NCBI GenBank assembly: GCA_005804885.1
Contig: SYOX01000369.1
Coordinates: 16,267 to 80,266, forward strand
Source: Pseudomonadota bacterium
GTDB taxonomy: Bacteria > Myxococcota_A > Bradymonadia > Bradymonadales > GCA-2716585
Reading direction: 5' to 3'
DNA: 64,000 nucleotides
The notes under the pieces were generated by a model that saw nothing but the letters and a program-made list of their open reading frames with translations, ran no database searches and was not told the origin of the DNA. Below are positions 1-9,043 of this stretch, piece by piece (the first letter of the stretch is position 1; the number at the start of each line of letters is the position of its first letter). Made by a program: the position numbers and the translations under genes.

Positions 1-2639
1 ATGAAGGGCACCTCGACGGGGCGCTGGGCGTCGCCAGCCTCGCGGGCCGCGCGGACCTCGTCGAACTTGACCAGCTCTCGCTTGCTGATGTTGCCCACGT
101 CGCCCCACATGTTGGCGATCGTGGTGTAGTTGTAGCCTTCAAGCAGGTGGGTGTAGGCCAGCGACTCGCGGAAGTCGAACTCGCGGATCAGGTCGGCGAC
201 GATCACGTTGCCGTCCTCGCCGCGCTCGGCGGCGGCGAAGGCGTCCTCGCTCCAGGTCTCGACGTACCCCTTGTCGGTGATCTCCTCGTTCTGCTCGTTG
301 AACTTGCCGTCGAAGCCGCCCGAGTAGGCGTAGATGATGGCCGCCTCGTCGTACTTGCCGATGCCGTGGAGGTCGGTGTTGAAGCGCAGGCCGTAGTCCA
401 TGATCGAGCTGTAGCCGTACTCAGGTTGGCCGCCGGTGAGCTGATCGACGACGTTCCCGTTGGCGTCCACGACACGCCCGAGGCGCTGGTTCTCGGTCAG
501 CGCGCTGACCTCATACAGATCGTTGACGAACTCGATCTCGCGCAGGTTCTCCTTGCGAAGCTTCCAGAAGTTGTCGAAGTAGTTCAGCGAGTCGTAGGAG
601 CCCTGGAAGTTGTGACGCAGGCCGACGGTGTGGCCGATCTCGTGCTCCATGACGCCCTTGTAGATCAGGCCGCGGATCTTCTGGTACATGTACTCGTCCC
701 GCTCGGCGGGGTCGAGCGTCTTGGCCTCCTCGGCCAGGCTGATGGCCAGACCCGCCACCACGTCGTCCACGAAGCTCGCCAGCATGATGTTGTTCTTGGC
801 GAAGTGCTGGATCCTGGCCTCTTCGAGCTTCTGGACCTTCTCGGCCGTCATCCAGTTCGCGGGCCGAATCTCCTCCAGGACATCCGCAGGGACCTCACCG
901 GCGTTCTGGTAGCGGTTGCCGGTCAGGTCGCGGACCATCTGATCGTCGAGCAAGCCCAGATCGAAGCTGTTCTCCTTCATCCGGTTGAGCTGGCGATCCT
1001 CGAAGCCGTAATCAAAGGGGAGGGGGTTGGCGATGGTGTGCTCGATCTTCGCCATCGTCTCGGCCGGGATCATCTCGCGGATGTCCGTCGGGACGGGGAT
1101 CCTGGCCAGCTCCGGGGAGACGGCCGAGCGCGGGTCGATGCCCGGCTTGAGGCGGTTGAGGATGTCAGCCTTGACGTCCGAGCCGCTCGTGATCTCGTTG
1201 AGATGGGCCTGGCACTCCGGGCTCTCCTCGCCGCTCTCCTCGCAGGTCACCAGGAGCTTGATGACGTCCAGGCTGCTGGCCGCGTAGGTGTCGACGCTCG
1301 CGCCGTACACATAGGCCGTGCCCGAGATGATCTCGCCCGTCTCAGGATCGGCCGCCGAGGGGCCGTAGCCCAGCGGGCCGCTCAGCTGCGGCTGGTGAAC
1401 CCAGTAGATGTGGTTGTAGCGCACGTCGCCGACGTTGACCACCTTGCCAGCCTCGCCGCACGACGCGTCGTCGTTGAGCTGCACGGGGTTGTGGCACACG
1501 ACGTACATGGCGCCGAACTCCGCCGTGAAGGCCTCGGGGGTCATCCCCTTGGCCGCCGCAGCCGCCCGCGTAAAGGCCCGGTCCCACTCCTTGCCGATGT
1601 TCTCGTTGTACGACCACAGCTCCGAGGGCATCTCCTGGTTGATGTAGTAGACGACCGGCTTCGGCGTACGCTCCGTCAGCGGGATGCGCGAGCCGTCGGC
1701 CTTGTAGGCCGTCTCCCAGATGTTGTGGCGGTTCGGCAGGAAGATCTGACCGCTGCGACGCAGACCCCGCTTGCGATCGTAGGTCACCCGCTCGGTGCGG
1801 AAGTAACCGAACTTGTACATGTCGACGTTGTCGTACTCGACGACCTCGTAGACCTGCTGCTTGGGCGCCTTGACGTAGCTCGTCACGATCTCGACCTGCG
1901 TAGGGCCGCAATCCGCCGAGGCGTAGTAGTAGCACGCGTAGGAGGGCACGATGATCGCCTTGGAGGTGAACTCGAAGTAGTTCATCTCCCCGGTCGCCGG
2001 ATCAAACTCCTGGCGGAAGGTCTGCGCCAGCGGATCCTCGTCCCCATAGTAGTACTGGTACTGGATCGTGTTGTCCGTGTCGAAGAGCGAGATGTTCGAC
2101 AGCATGTTCGACGACCAGTCGACCCGCATGAAGTCCCGCTCATTCCAGAAGCGATCCGAGCCGTTCTCCGTGATGACGTTCGTCTGCTCGCCCGTGGCCG
2201 AGTTGTACGAGCGCTGCACGTCGAAGTGGCTCTGAATCCGATAGGCCACCACCGGCGACCCCTTGAAGACCCCGGGGTTGTGGCCCTCGCCGAGACCCTC
2301 GGCCACCTGCGTGTCGTTGACGCCCTGCGTGTTGGCCTCGGGCTCCGCGCCGGGCACCAGCTCGTAGGAGCGATAACCGATCAGCGCACCCTCCGTGATC
2401 TCGAAGTTCATCTTCTCCAGGCCCGTGCTCAAGCCCGTAAAGAAGAACGCGTTGGTGTGCGGCACGTCCGTGACCGTCTGCCGCATGTACCAGGTGCCCT
2501 CGAAGTCTGATTTGCTCAGCTTGTTCGGGCTGGTCCTGTCAATGTCGCCCACCTGCTGCGCGCAACCGACGAGCGCCGCAAGGCTCCCCGCCAGCAGCGC
2601 GCCGGTGACCGCATGACGTGTCAAGCTCTTCATCTGCAT
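1..2639 (-). CDS. Met-zincin zinc metalloprotease, lipoprotein (3' end beyond window)
   Basis: This is a secreted zinc-dependent protease of the Met-zincin type (EcxA/DUF4953-like). The zinc site HEIGHTVGLRHN lies at about residues 666-677, encoded near 609-644. A Met-turn SSIMDY lies near residue 745, followed by the family's G-x-Y-D-E-A-A-I segment. The N-terminus carries a signal peptide ending in a lipobox LVGC, so the mature protein is probably membrane-anchored outside the cytoplasm. Two in-frame ATGs lie at 2639 and 2633. AGGAGG at 2649-2654 is 9 bases from the first, so I chose 2639. The gene diverges from the vWA lipoprotein. The C-terminus is cut off by the window edge. Family assignment is firm; the substrate is unknown. 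Confidence 0.88.
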   Translation of the reverse strand, partial: MQMKSLTRHAVTGALLAGSLAALVGCAQQVGDIDRTSPNKLSKSDFEGTWYMRQTVTDVPHTNAFFFTGLSTGLEKMNFEITEGALIGYRSYELVPGAEPEANTQGVNDTQVAEGLGEGHNPGVFKGSPVVAYRIQSHFDVQRSYNSATGEQTNVITENGSDRFWNERDFMRVDWSSNMLSNISLFDTDNTIQYQYYYGDEDPLAQTFRQEFDPATGEMNYFEFTSKAIIVPSYACYYYASADCGPTQVEIVTSYVKAPKQQVYEVVEYDNVDMYKFGYFRTERVTYDRKRGLRRSGQIFLPNRHNIWETAYKADGSRIPLTERTPKPVVYYINQEMPSELWSYNENIGKEWDRAFTRAAAAAKGMTPEAFTAEFGAMYVVCHNPVQLNDDASCGEAGKVVNVGDVRYNHIYWVHQPQLSGPLGYGPSAADPETGEIISGTAYVYGASVDTYAASSLDVIKLLVTCEESGEESPECQAHLNEITSGSDVKADILNRLKPGIDPRSAVSPELARIPVPTDIREMIPAETMAKIEHTIANPLPFDYGFEDRQLNRMKENSFDLGLLDDQMVRDLTGNRYQNAGEVPADVLEEIRPANWMTAEKVQKLEEARIQHFAKNNIMLASFVDDVVAGLAISLAEEAKTLDPAERDEYMYQKIRGLIYKGVMEHEIGHTVGLRHNFQGSYDSLNYFDNFWKLRKENLREIEFVNDLYEVSALTENQRLGRVVDANGNVVDQLTGGQPEYGYSSIMDYGLRFNTDLHGIGKYDEAAIIYAYSGGFDGKFNEQNEEITDKGYVETWSEDAFAAAERGEDGNVIVADLIREFDFRESLAYTHLLEGYNYTTIANMWGDVGNISKRELVKFDEVRAAREAGDAQRPVEVPF

Positions 2640-2913
2640 TTACTGATGCCTCCTCGTGTGGCTCTCGTGGCCTATCAAATCCAAGCTCTGAAGCTCTTTG
2701 CTCAAGAACGTTCATCTCCTAACACTGGGTCGGGCTCTTTTACAAGCTCCATGCCAGATCATCTCGCGCACATCAACCCGCCGGGCGCGCACCCCCGATT
2801 TCTCGCCCTGACCTGTAAGCACCCCCGCCCACAGGCGTTTGACACCCCAGACGGCACGACCCGGCGAGATCGGACCCCCCCCCCGACGCCCCAACCACGC
2901 ACGGAGCAACGCG

Positions 2914-4416
2914 ATGCGCGTTAACAATCGAACGGTCACTGCGCTCCTCCTCCTGACCACCTCGATCGGCCTCGGCGCCTGCACCGGCGGCGCCTTCAAA
3001 TCCCCCGCCCTCGACATGGCCCCCTCCAGGCTCGAAGGCGCCCGCCTCGAGACCTCGGGCGGCCTCGGCGGCAGCGGCGTCGTCCGCTCCGGCGCCCACG
3101 ACGCCGGCTACTTCCGCCACCTCGTCGACAAGGGCATCCTGCCCACGCCCGACGAGATCACCGTCGAAGGCGTCTTCGCCGAACACAACACCCACCTGCC
3201 CTCCCCCCACGCGGACCGCGCCATCACCCTCCACCCCCTCCTCGGCGTCTCCATCGACCCCATCGACCACGCGCCCGCCGCCATCCTCCAGCTCGGCATG
3301 AACTCGCACATCGACTTCTCGGGCCTCCCGCGCCTGCCCGTCAACCTCGCCGTCGTCCTGGACAAGTCGGGCTCCATGAACGACGACCAGAAGATGACCT
3401 ACGTCAAGGAGGGCCTCAAGCTCATGCTCGACTCCCTCGGACCCCAGGACACCCTCTCCATCGTCGCCTACGACAGCCGCGCCCACCTCATCATGCCGCC
3501 CACGCCCGTCAGGCAACCCCGCCTCATCGCCGCCATCATCGACTCCATCTACCCCAGCGGCGCCACCAACATCCACGACGGCCTCCTGCTCGGCTACCAG
3601 CAGCTCCTTGAGCGCTACGACGACCGCGCCGTCAACCGCCTCATGCTCCTGTCCGACGGCGTCCCCACCACCGGCCCCACCGAGATCGAGTCCATCGTCG
3701 CCGCCTCCGACGCCTTCGACCGCTACAACATCGGCGTCTCCACCATCGGCGTCGGCACCGACTTCAACCACGAACTCATGCTCCAGCTCGCACGACAGGG
3801 CGGCGGCAACTTCTACTTCCTCCAGGACGCCCAGCGCATCACCACCGTCTTTCGCGACGAGCTCGAGACCACCCTGACCCCCGTGGCCGAAGACCTCACC
3901 CTCACCCTGGAGTTCGACCCGCAGGTCCGCATGATCGCCGCCCACGGCCTCCCGCTCGCCCTCAACCGCCAGGGCGACCCCGAGATCCACATCCCCACCC
4001 TCTACCTCTCGCGCCGCAACGGCGTCATGCTCGTCGAACTCGACCTCGGCGACCTGCTCGACTACGAGGGCCCCGCGCACCTCGGCGACGCCGTCCTCGA
4101 ATACACCTTCACCGACACCGGCCGCCGCGAGCGACACCGCTACCCCATCCACATGCCCGAGGCCTCCTCCACCCTCCACGGACACCGCGTCTTCTTCGAA
4201 CACGCCGCCGTCCGCAAGAACTTCGACCTCCTCATGACCGTCTTCGGCCTCCAGGACGCCTGCCAGGCCTGGCAGGACAACGACCCCCACGCCGCCCGCG
4301 CCATCCTCCAGCACCTCGAAGCGCACCTCGCCGCCGAAGCCCACGACCTCGAAGACGCCGGCCTCCACAAGGAGCTCGCCACCGTCCGCAGGCTCCGATC
4401 CGCCGCAGGCCGCTGA
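2914..4416 (+). CDS. von Willebrand factor A domain lipoprotein
   Basis: This 500-residue exported protein has a von Willebrand A domain. The N-terminus has a short signal peptide with lipobox LGAC. The metal-ion-dependent adhesion site is complete: DKSGS at 150-154, the threonine in GATNIHDG near 218, and the aspartate in LLSDGVP near 248. The C-terminal part after about residue 320 has no motif I recognise. I chose the ATG at 2914 because it has GGAG 7 bases upstream and gives a proper signal peptide; the open frame continues further upstream without one. Related vWA lipoproteins (YfbK-like) are common in Myxococcota, but the ligand is not predictable. It ends tail-to-tail with comF. Confidence 0.85.
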   Translation: MRVNNRTVTALLLLTTSIGLGACTGGAFKSPALDMAPSRLEGARLETSGGLGGSGVVRSGAHDAGYFRHLVDKGILPTPDEITVEGVFAEHNTHLPSPHADRAITLHPLLGVSIDPIDHAPAAILQLGMNSHIDFSGLPRLPVNLAVVLDKSGSMNDDQKMTYVKEGLKLMLDSLGPQDTLSIVAYDSRAHLIMPPTPVRQPRLIAAIIDSIYPSGATNIHDGLLLGYQQLLERYDDRAVNRLMLLSDGVPTTGPTEIESIVAASDAFDRYNIGVSTIGVGTDFNHELMLQLARQGGGNFYFLQDAQRITTVFRDELETTLTPVAEDLTLTLEFDPQVRMIAAHGLPLALNRQGDPEIHIPTLYLSRRNGVMLVELDLGDLLDYEGPAHLGDAVLEYTFTDTGRRERHRYPIHMPEASSTLHGHRVFFEHAAVRKNFDLLMTVFGLQDACQAWQDNDPHAARAILQHLEAHLAAEAHDLEDAGLHKELATVRRLRSAAGR

Positions 4417-4469
4417 CCCGATCACCCAAAAACATTTTCAAATCAAAGGCTTGAATCAAGAGCAACGCA

Positions 4470-5285
4470 TCAGGAGGAGCGCGCCGCCACCAGCACCAGC
4501 CACACCCGCGCGCCCACCTCGCTGAGCGCCCGCGTCGCCTCGATGGCCGTCGCGCCCGTCGTCAGCACGTCGTCGATCAGCACCACGCGGGCGCCCCCGA
4601 CGCGCCGTTGATCGGCGACGAAGGCCCCCTGGAGGTTGCCCAGCCGCTCGGCCCTGGACAGCGACCGCTGGGGCGCCGCGCCCTCATCCCCTGGCCTGAG
4701 CAGCCCGTCGACCTCGCAGCGCCAGCCCGACCGTCGGGCGACCTCCCCGGCCAGCAGCGCCGCCGGGTTGTAGCCTCGCAGGCGCACCCTCGACGCGCTC
4801 GACGGCACGGGCACCACGACAGGCGATCGCGGCGCCGTCGTGGGCGGATCGCCGCCGACGATCCACCCGCTCATCAGCGCGCCGAGCCCCTCGGCCGCGC
4901 CTCGGTCGCCGTCGAACTTGAGCCTGCGGATCGCGGCCTGGACCGGCCCCTCGTAGGCGAAGGGGGCGCGGGCGCACCCCCAGGCCGGGGAGGCCGCCGC
5001 GCACTCGGGGCAGGTCAGGGCCCAGGCGCTCGACGGCGTGTCCAGGAAGGGGGTCAGCGGCAGCGCGCAGGATGCGCAGCGCGGCCTCTCGATGTGCACC
5101 AGCGCGGCCAGGCAGGCGAGGCAGAACCAGCGGGCGTCCTCGGTGTCGGGGCCGTCGGGCGAGCCGAGCGAGCGATCCAGGGCGGGTTGGAAGGGCATGT
5201 GGCCGAGGCAGCCGAGGCAGCGCGGGGGGAAGAGGCTGCCGAGCAGGACCCGGCCGGCCGCGCGGATGTCGTCGCGACTGGCCAT
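4470..5285 (-). CDS. comF: ComF family phosphoribosyltransferase-like protein
   Basis: A 271-residue ComF-family protein. It has an N-terminal cysteine-rich part (CLGC near residue 24, then CLAC, CASC and CPEC pairs) that probably binds zinc. The C-terminal type I phosphoribosyltransferase fold carries the PRPP-loop motif VVLIDDVLTTGAT at about 234-246. ComF acts in the cytoplasm in DNA uptake during competence in several bacteria, where it works with the helicase machinery. It is the last gene of the block proA-rsfS-rlmH-comF, only 3 bases after rlmH, so it is probably co-transcribed. comEC, another competence gene, lies separately near 43-45 kb. Length and motifs fit the family well. Confidence 0.9.
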   Translation of the reverse strand: MASRDDIRAAGRVLLGSLFPPRCLGCLGHMPFQPALDRSLGSPDGPDTEDARWFCLACLAALVHIERPRCASCALPLTPFLDTPSSAWALTCPECAAASPAWGCARAPFAYEGPVQAAIRRLKFDGDRGAAEGLGALMSGWIVGGDPPTTAPRSPVVVPVPSSASRVRLRGYNPAALLAGEVARRSGWRCEVDGLLRPGDEGAAPQRSLSRAERLGNLQGAFVADQRRVGGARVVLIDDVLTTGATAIEATRALSEVGARVWLVLVAARSS

Positions 5286-5288
5286 GGC

Positions 5289-5759
5289 TCACTTGTGGTA
5301 GGGCTCGCCCCGCAGGATGGTCATCGCCCGGTAGAGCTGCTCGACGAGCACCACGCGGGCCAGCTCGTGCGGCAGGGTCATCTTCGAGAGCGCCAGCACC
5401 TTGTCGGCCCGCTGGCGCACGCGCTCGTCGAGGCCGAGGGCGCCGCCGATGACGAAGCTGAGGTCGTCGCGGCCGTAGACCATCTGCGACTCGATGAAGG
5501 CCGCCAGCGCCTCGCTGCTCTCCTGGCGGCCCCTCTCGTCCATGACCACGACGGTGCCGCTGGCCGGAAGCGCCCCCAGGAGGCTGTCGGCCTCGGCGGC
5601 CACGCCGCGCTCGGGGTTGTGCCGCTCGGTCTTGCGCGCCTCGCGCACCTCGACCTCCTCGACGCCGATGACGTGCTTGAGGCGGCCGAGGTAGACATCG
5701 GCGGCGCTGCGGTAGTGGGGCTCTCGCAGCTTGCCCACGGCGATGATCCGGACGCGCAT
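5289..5759 (-). CDS. rlmH: 23S rRNA (pseudouridine1915-N3)-methyltransferase RlmH
   Basis: RlmH is a SPOUT-class methyltransferase that modifies pseudouridine 1915 in helix 69 of 23S rRNA, using S-adenosylmethionine. The 156-residue length matches the family. Recognisable parts are the N-terminal start MRVRIIAVGKL, the AdoMet-knot segment VIGGALGLDE, and the C-terminal block LPHELARVVLVEQLYRA followed by GEPYHK. It lies between rsfS (7 bases upstream) and comF (3 bases downstream). Linkage of rlmH to rsfS is widespread in bacteria and supports both calls. The protein is dimeric and cytoplasmic in characterised relatives. Confidence 0.95.
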   Translation of the reverse strand: MRVRIIAVGKLREPHYRSAADVYLGRLKHVIGVEEVEVREARKTERHNPERGVAAEADSLLGALPASGTVVVMDERGRQESSEALAAFIESQMVYGRDDLSFVIGGALGLDERVRQRADKVLALSKMTLPHELARVVLVEQLYRAMTILRGEPYHK

Positions 5760-5766
5760 GGGCGGG

Positions 5767-6213
5767 TCAGCCGCCGAAGCCTTCAGCGTCGCGCTCGGTG
5801 GTCAGGCCCTCGGGGATCTGGATGGGGAGCCGGGGGGCGTCCATCCAGAGCCGCTCGAGGCTGTACTTCTCGCGCTCGTTGATGTGGAAGATGTGGACGA
5901 CGATGTCGCCGTAGTCCATCAGCACCCACAGGCCCTGCTGGGCGCCCTCGACCCCGCGGGCCCGGTAGCCCAGCTCGCGCAGATCCCCGCCGATGCCGTC
6001 CGCGATCGCCTGCACCTGCCTGTCCGAGCGGCCCGTGCACAGGACGAAGTAATCGCAATAGCTGACCATCTTGCGGACGTCGATGATCTCCAGATCGAGG
6101 GCCTTCCTGTCCCAGGCCGCCTCGGCGATCTCGCGCGCCATGTTCTCGATCGTGGTGTCCATGGTCGCCTTGTCGGCGCCCTCGGGCGAGCCCGCCTTGT
6201 CCTTCTCTGCCAT
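5767..6213 (-). CDS. rsfS: Ribosomal silencing factor RsfS
   Basis: RsfS (Iojap/YbeB family) binds ribosomal protein uL14 and blocks subunit joining when nutrients are short. The 148-residue protein has about 25 extra N-terminal residues before the conserved domain. The domain shows the typical segments SYCDYFVLCTGRS, QVQAIADGI and WVLMDYGDIVVHIF, ending with YSLERLW. An alternative start at the methionine of MARE would shorten the N-terminus but still leave the domain intact. It follows proA by 17 bases and precedes rlmH by 7, a typical housekeeping arrangement. Confidence 0.94.
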   Translation of the reverse strand: MAEKDKAGSPEGADKATMDTTIENMAREIAEAAWDRKALDLEIIDVRKMVSYCDYFVLCTGRSDRQVQAIADGIGGDLRELGYRARGVEGAQQGLWVLMDYGDIVVHIFHINEREKYSLERLWMDAPRLPIQIPEGLTTERDAEGFGG

Positions 6214-6230
6214 GCTCCCTCGTCGGGGCC

Positions 6231-7511
6231 TCAGCCCCTGATCTGGCCATCTCCGCGGATGACAAACTTGGTCGTGGTCAATTCCCTGAGCCCCATCGGG
6301 CCAAAGGCATGGAGCTTCGTCGTCGAGATGCCGATCTCGGCACCGAGGCCGAGCTGGCCGCCGTCGGCGAAGCGCGTCGAGGCGTTGACCAGCACTACGG
6401 AGCTGTTGACCCGGCTCAAGAAGGCCTCGGCCTGCCCCACCGACTCCGTCACGATCGCCTCGGTGTGGTCCGAGCCGTAGGTCTGGATGTGACCTATCGC
6501 CGCGTCCAGATCATCGACGACGGCCACGGCCACGTCGAGGCTCAGGTACTCGGCGAAGAAATCCTCCTCGGTCGCCGGCACGCAGAGCGCCGGATCAAAG
6601 AGGCCGCGACCCTTTAGCGCGGCCAGGGCGCGCTCGTCAAGGTGCAGCCTGACGCCGTGGCCCATGAGCCCCTCGGCCACGGCCGGCAGCAGATCCTCGG
6701 CGCGCGACCGGTGGACAAGCACCGTCTCGATCGCGTTGCACACGCTCGGGCGCTGGACCTTGCCGTTGATCACGATGGAGACGGCCTTGTCCGCGTCCGC
6801 CGTCGCGTCGAGGTAGACGTGGCAGACCCCCTTGTAATGCTTGATCACCGGGATCCGGGAGTGCGCCGACACGAAGCGCACCAGGCCCTCGCCGCCCCTC
6901 GGGATGATCAGGTCGACGCTCTCCTCCTGGCTCAAGAGCGCCAGGATGCTCTCGCGGTCGGCGCTGTCGATGAACTGCAGCACGGCCGGGTCGATCCCGC
7001 CGGCCGCCAGCCCGGCGCGCAGCGCCTCGACCACCGCCCGGTTGCTCCGCAGGGCGTCGCTGCCGCCCTTGAGCACCACCGCATTGCCGGCCTTGAGGCA
7101 CAGCGCCGCCGCGTCCGAGGTCACGTTCGGGCGCGCCTCGTAGATGATCCCGACGACGCCCAGCGGGATCCGCCGCCTGGAGACGCGCAGCCCGTTGGGC
7201 CGCAGCCACGACTCGTCCTCCCGCCCGATGGGATCGTCCGCCGCGGCGACCTCCCGCACCGCGCCGGCCATCGCCTCAAGCCGCCCCTCGTCCAGCAGGA
7301 GCCTGTCCACGAAGGCCGCGCCAAGATCGCCGCGCTCGACCGCGGCCCGCGCCTCCTCGACGTCGGCCGCGTTCGCGTCGAGGATCGCGGCGGCGCGCGC
7401 CTGCAGCGCGTCCGCCATCCTCATCAGCGCGCCCGACTTGGTCGTCGACGACGCCGACGCGATCAAGGGCGCCGCTCGGCGCGCCGCCCGCGCCTGGGCT
7501 TCGATCGTCAT
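6231..7511 (-). CDS. proA: Glutamate-5-semialdehyde dehydrogenase (gamma-glutamyl phosphate reductase)
   Basis: ProA reduces gamma-glutamyl phosphate to glutamate semialdehyde with NADPH in proline synthesis. The catalytic cysteine lies in PSVCNAIET, and other family segments are VGIIYEARPNVTSDAAALC, IPVIKHYKGVCHVY and SVVLVNASTRFADGG. The ATG at 7511 gives about 426 residues, close to the usual 415-420. An upstream GTG at 7553 with GAGAGG before it would add 14 residues and cannot be excluded. No proB is seen next to it. It heads the block proA-rsfS-rlmH-comF and lies about 110 bases after the VKOR-DsbA gene on the same strand. Confidence 0.93.
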   Translation of the reverse strand: MTIEAQARAARRAAPLIASASSTTKSGALMRMADALQARAAAILDANAADVEEARAAVERGDLGAAFVDRLLLDEGRLEAMAGAVREVAAADDPIGREDESWLRPNGLRVSRRRIPLGVVGIIYEARPNVTSDAAALCLKAGNAVVLKGGSDALRSNRAVVEALRAGLAAGGIDPAVLQFIDSADRESILALLSQEESVDLIIPRGGEGLVRFVSAHSRIPVIKHYKGVCHVYLDATADADKAVSIVINGKVQRPSVCNAIETVLVHRSRAEDLLPAVAEGLMGHGVRLHLDERALAALKGRGLFDPALCVPATEEDFFAEYLSLDVAVAVVDDLDAAIGHIQTYGSDHTEAIVTESVGQAEAFLSRVNSSVVLVNASTRFADGGQLGLGAEIGISTTKLHAFGPMGLRELTTTKFVIRGDGQIRG

Positions 7512-7618
7512 TGCGCTCTGGGGTTGATGAGTCGCCTCTTCTCTTGGGGTCACATTGCCTCTCTCAATCTACCGATCCGCCCTGATCCCTGTCAATCCGC
7601 GCCCGCGAGGCGCCCTGG

Positions 7619-8881
7619 TTACGGCGTCCCTGCGGCGCCTCGAAGCTCGTGGTCCAGCGCCGCCTTCATCTTCCAGAAGGGCACGGCGCCGCGCACGAGG
7701 CGGCCGTTGATGAAGAGGGTCGGGGTGCCCTTGACGTCCAGATCCTTGGCCAGCGCCACGTCGGCCTGGATGACGGCGTCGGGGCGGCCGCTGGCCACGC
7801 AGTCGGTCAGCTCCTTGACGTTGAGCGAGAGCGCCCGCGCGTGCTCTTCGGCGTGCTCGGGGCCGAGCGCGCGCTGGTTCTCGAAGAGGCGGTCGTGCAT
7901 CGGCCAGAACTGGCCCTGCTCCTCGGCGCAGATCGCCACCTTGGCGGCCTGGCAGGCGTGCTGGTGGAAGGGCTTGCTCAGGCGCTTGTTGCAGGCCATG
8001 TCGAGGGGGTTGTGGTGGAAGACGACCCGGACCTTGCCCTTGTAGAGCGGATCCTCAATGATCTTCATGAGATCGGGAGCGACGCGCGAGCAGAAGGGGC
8101 ACTCGAAGTCGGAGAACTCCGCGATCGTCACGAGGGCCTTGTCCCCCTCGGCGCCCTTGGCGTGGCCCGTGCCGTGGAGGCGCTTGATCTGGGCCGGGGT
8201 CAGGCTCGGGGTGCGGGAGAACTCTTCGAGGACCCACGCCTCGGCCTCGGCCAGGTGCTCGGCGTCGGTCTTCTTCAAGCCCTGCCCGAGCTGATGGACC
8301 AGCGCGGTGCCGGCGACGACGGCGACGATCATGGTGACGACGAAGCCGAAGGCCACCGGCGAGGGCGCCACGCGCCCGATGTTCCCGAAGAGCTCCTTGA
8401 GGGCGGCGCCGTAGGGCTGGCCGACCAGCGCGCGGGCCAGCAGCAGGCCGAGGATGTTGACCAGGTACAGGCTCGTGCAGGCCCAGCAGAAGGACTGCAG
8501 GATGAAGGCCGACACCCCGCCGAGGAAGAGCGAGTAGAGCACCGCGCCGCCGTAGAGGGCCAGCAGGATGTGGGGCGCGAACTTGTCGCCGCTCTTGCGA
8601 AAGAGCAGCAGGATAAGCAGCGTCCCGAGGTAGAAGCCCAGGCCGATCAAGGCGATGGGAATGCCGCCGACCTCGGAGAACTGGCTCCCGGCGGCCACAT
8701 TGCAGTTGATCCTGCTCGACAGGTTGCAAAGCCCCTCGACCTTCTCGCCGGCGAAGGTCACGACGGCGTGGACGTAGGTGAGGTAGATCGACAGCCCCAC
8801 CCCGGCCAGGGACGCAACCACGAACGCGAGCCACGCCCCACCTGGCCGAGGCGACGATGGAGCCTGCCTGTCGCTGCCCAT
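7619..8881 (-). CDS. VKOR-DsbA fusion, thiol-disulfide oxidoreductase
   Basis: A 420-residue fusion that couples quinone-linked disulfide formation to a thioredoxin-fold partner. The N-terminal four-to-five-helix VKOR domain carries the shuttle cysteines C52 and C60 and the active-site pair C132-W-A-C135. After a further membrane segment (about 173-195) follows a DsbA-like domain with the active site CPFC at 261-264 and the downstream segment QGQFWPMHDRLFENQ. The ATG at 8881 has GGAGG 4 bases upstream; the open frame extends further but begins without a Shine-Dalgarno sequence. VKOR fused to thioredoxin-like domains is known from cyanobacteria and deltaproteobacteria. It probably oxidises cysteines in the many exported Cys-rich proteins encoded nearby, which is an inference. 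Confidence 0.9.
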   Translation of the reverse strand: MGSDRQAPSSPRPGGAWLAFVVASLAGVGLSIYLTYVHAVVTFAGEKVEGLCNLSSRINCNVAAGSQFSEVGGIPIALIGLGFYLGTLLILLLFRKSGDKFAPHILLALYGGAVLYSLFLGGVSAFILQSFCWACTSLYLVNILGLLLARALVGQPYGAALKELFGNIGRVAPSPVAFGFVVTMIVAVVAGTALVHQLGQGLKKTDAEHLAEAEAWVLEEFSRTPSLTPAQIKRLHGTGHAKGAEGDKALVTIAEFSDFECPFCSRVAPDLMKIIEDPLYKGKVRVVFHHNPLDMACNKRLSKPFHQHACQAAKVAICAEEQGQFWPMHDRLFENQRALGPEHAEEHARALSLNVKELTDCVASGRPDAVIQADVALAKDLDVKGTPTLFINGRLVRGAVPFWKMKAALDHELRGAAGTP

Positions 8882-8946
8882 GAATCCTCCACATCGATCA
8901 CGAGGGGATCGGCGGGCAAAAGCGCGCCTCCCATCGATCATTTCCC

Positions 8947-8976
8947 TTGTTCGGCCGCTGGTCCTTGGCGTACCCT
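8947..8976 (+). promoter_or_regulatory. Predicted sigma70-like promoter for deoxynucleoside kinase
   Basis: TTGTTC at 8947-8952 and TACCCT at 8971-8976 are separated by 18 bases. The site lies in the divergent gap and would start transcription near 8983, about 60 bases before the GTG start at 9044. A similar TACCCT -10 appears upstream of the FHA activator gene at 55039. This is a sequence-only prediction. Confidence 0.4.
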
Positions 8977-9043
8977 CAGAGCCTCATTGGGCGGCGCACC
9001 AACCCATACACAGACCCACGCTCATTACAAGACAAGGCCCGTC

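Noticed and set aside
147..2510. 787-residue open frame on the plus strand
   Set aside because: It is antisense to the Met-zincin gene. Val/Leu/Asp/Arg-rich composition is typical of a shadow of a GC-rich gene, with no domain.
2850..2855. TTGACA hexamer upstream of the vWA lipoprotein
   Set aside because: A good -35 match, but no -10-like sequence lies 15-19 bases downstream, so I did not call a promoter.
7649..9043. N-terminal extension of the deoxynucleoside kinase frame
   Set aside because: This part is antisense to the VKOR-DsbA gene; the kinase family starts just before the P-loop, matching the GTG at 9044.
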